NCBI GenBank assembly: GCA_016930935.1
Contig: JAFGFT010000008.1
Span: forward strand, 39,460 to 103,459
Direction of reading: 5' to 3'
Length of the DNA stretch: 64,000 nt
Source: Dehalococcoidia bacterium
GTDB taxonomy: Bacteria; Chloroflexota; Dehalococcoidia; GIF9; AB-539-J10
Below are positions 63,836 through 64,000 of the stretch, in pieces; positions within the stretch are counted from its first letter, which is position 1, and each line of letters begins with the position of its first letter. The notes under the pieces were generated by a model. The model did not search any database, was not told the DNA's origin, and saw only the letters and a program-made list of their open reading frames with translations. The position numbers and the translations under genes are program-made.

Positions 63836-64000
63836 ATGCACAGGCAGAACGTTCTCGATTCACAACCCGTGCCTAGAAGTCCTCGTATCTTCTACGGGTA
63901 CTGGATGGTGGCTTTCGCCTTCCTGTGTCTTACTGTGTGCATCGGCTGCGGCTCATTCTCGTTCAGCCTCTTCGTGAAGCCTCTTCAGGCATCTCTTGGC
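63836..64000 (+). CDS. MFS transporter, start only (cut by right window edge)
   Basis: From ATG 63836 (GTG 63869 is in frame) the frame runs to the last base without a stop. The visible 55 residues include RIFYGYWMVAFAFLCLTVC, FSFSLFVKPLQ, the N-terminus of an oxalate/formate-type MFS protein. It lines up with the start of the transporter at 34902 (FYGYWIVAATFLCNVMTFG; SLFVSPL), so the two are paralogues. TACAAT at 63817-63822 could be its -10 box. Confidence 0.82.
   Translation, partial: MHRQNVLDSQPVPRSPRIFYGYWMVAFAFLCLTVCIGCGSFSFSLFVKPLQASLG

Noticed and set aside
1..64000. tRNA or rRNA genes
   Set aside because: A visual scan found no T-loop signature (GGTTCGAnTCC) or rRNA-like stretch. 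A tRNAscan run would be needed to exclude them fully.

Overview
This 64-kb window is ordinary bacterial chromosome: about 50 densely packed genes on both strands, Shine-Dalgarno sites close to AGGAGG, some GTG and TTG starts, and several sigma70-like promoters (TTGACA-17/18-TAnAnT). I saw no rRNA, tRNA, CRISPR array, insertion sequence, integrase or phage gene. The gene mix is paired DUF362 proteins, a LonB/LonC-type protease, Ste24-like M48 peptidase, SpoIIM-like and DUF502 membrane proteins, fused trehalose synthase/phosphatase, TIGR04076, a CFI-box protein and large DUF11 surface proteins. It suggests an uncultured Chloroflexota (Dehalococcoidia-like) lineage, but that placement is inference from gene content and not proven here.

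Layout. 1-10 kb: a truncated UvrD-type helicase, a COG1237 metallo-hydrolase, two same-length DUF362 paralogues around a phosphoesterase and a YjbQ protein, a secreted CARDB-like protein and a MATE exporter. 10-20 kb: a PP-loop thiolase-like enzyme convergent with a class III aminotransferase, a universal stress protein, small membrane and Cys-rich ORFs, a fused trehalose-6-phosphate synthase/phosphatase, a sugar nucleotidyltransferase and a homocitrate/isopropylmalate-synthase-like enzyme. 20-30 kb: a zinc-ribbon/BACON/transglutaminase membrane protein, a CrtI-like oxidase fused to a membrane domain with a downstream QueG-like Fe-S protein, PPC, DapA-like, LMW-phosphatase, M48 and NfeD genes. 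30-40 kb: SpoIIM-like, EamA, CoA-binding, beta-CASP nuclease, MFS, TIGR04076, DUF502 and Lon-like protease genes.

40-64 kb: two coiled-coil membrane proteins flanking a secreted CFI-box protein, then a minus-strand run (HAD, LOG, PH-domain, clusterless MutY-like, UbiA, ABC-F). A 2,248-residue secreted DUF11 repeat protein follows. It is divergent from a membrane-anchored protein with a caspase/CHAT-like His-Cys dyad. Then come an NSS sodium symporter, an HhH-like unknown, an OYE-family reductase, an NCS2 purine permease, a diacylglycerol-kinase-like enzyme and the start of an MFS gene related to the one at 34.9 kb.

Most worth following up: (1) the two DUF362 proteins carry a C-terminal four-Cys module resembling the Fe-S domain of NuoB/hydrogenase small subunits; (2) the giant surface protein and the divergent caspase-like protein look like a substrate/protease pair; (3) the twin coiled-coil membrane proteins around the CFI-box protein, one with a cohesin-like outer domain, look like an envelope system. 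All three are inferences from sequence motifs and context.
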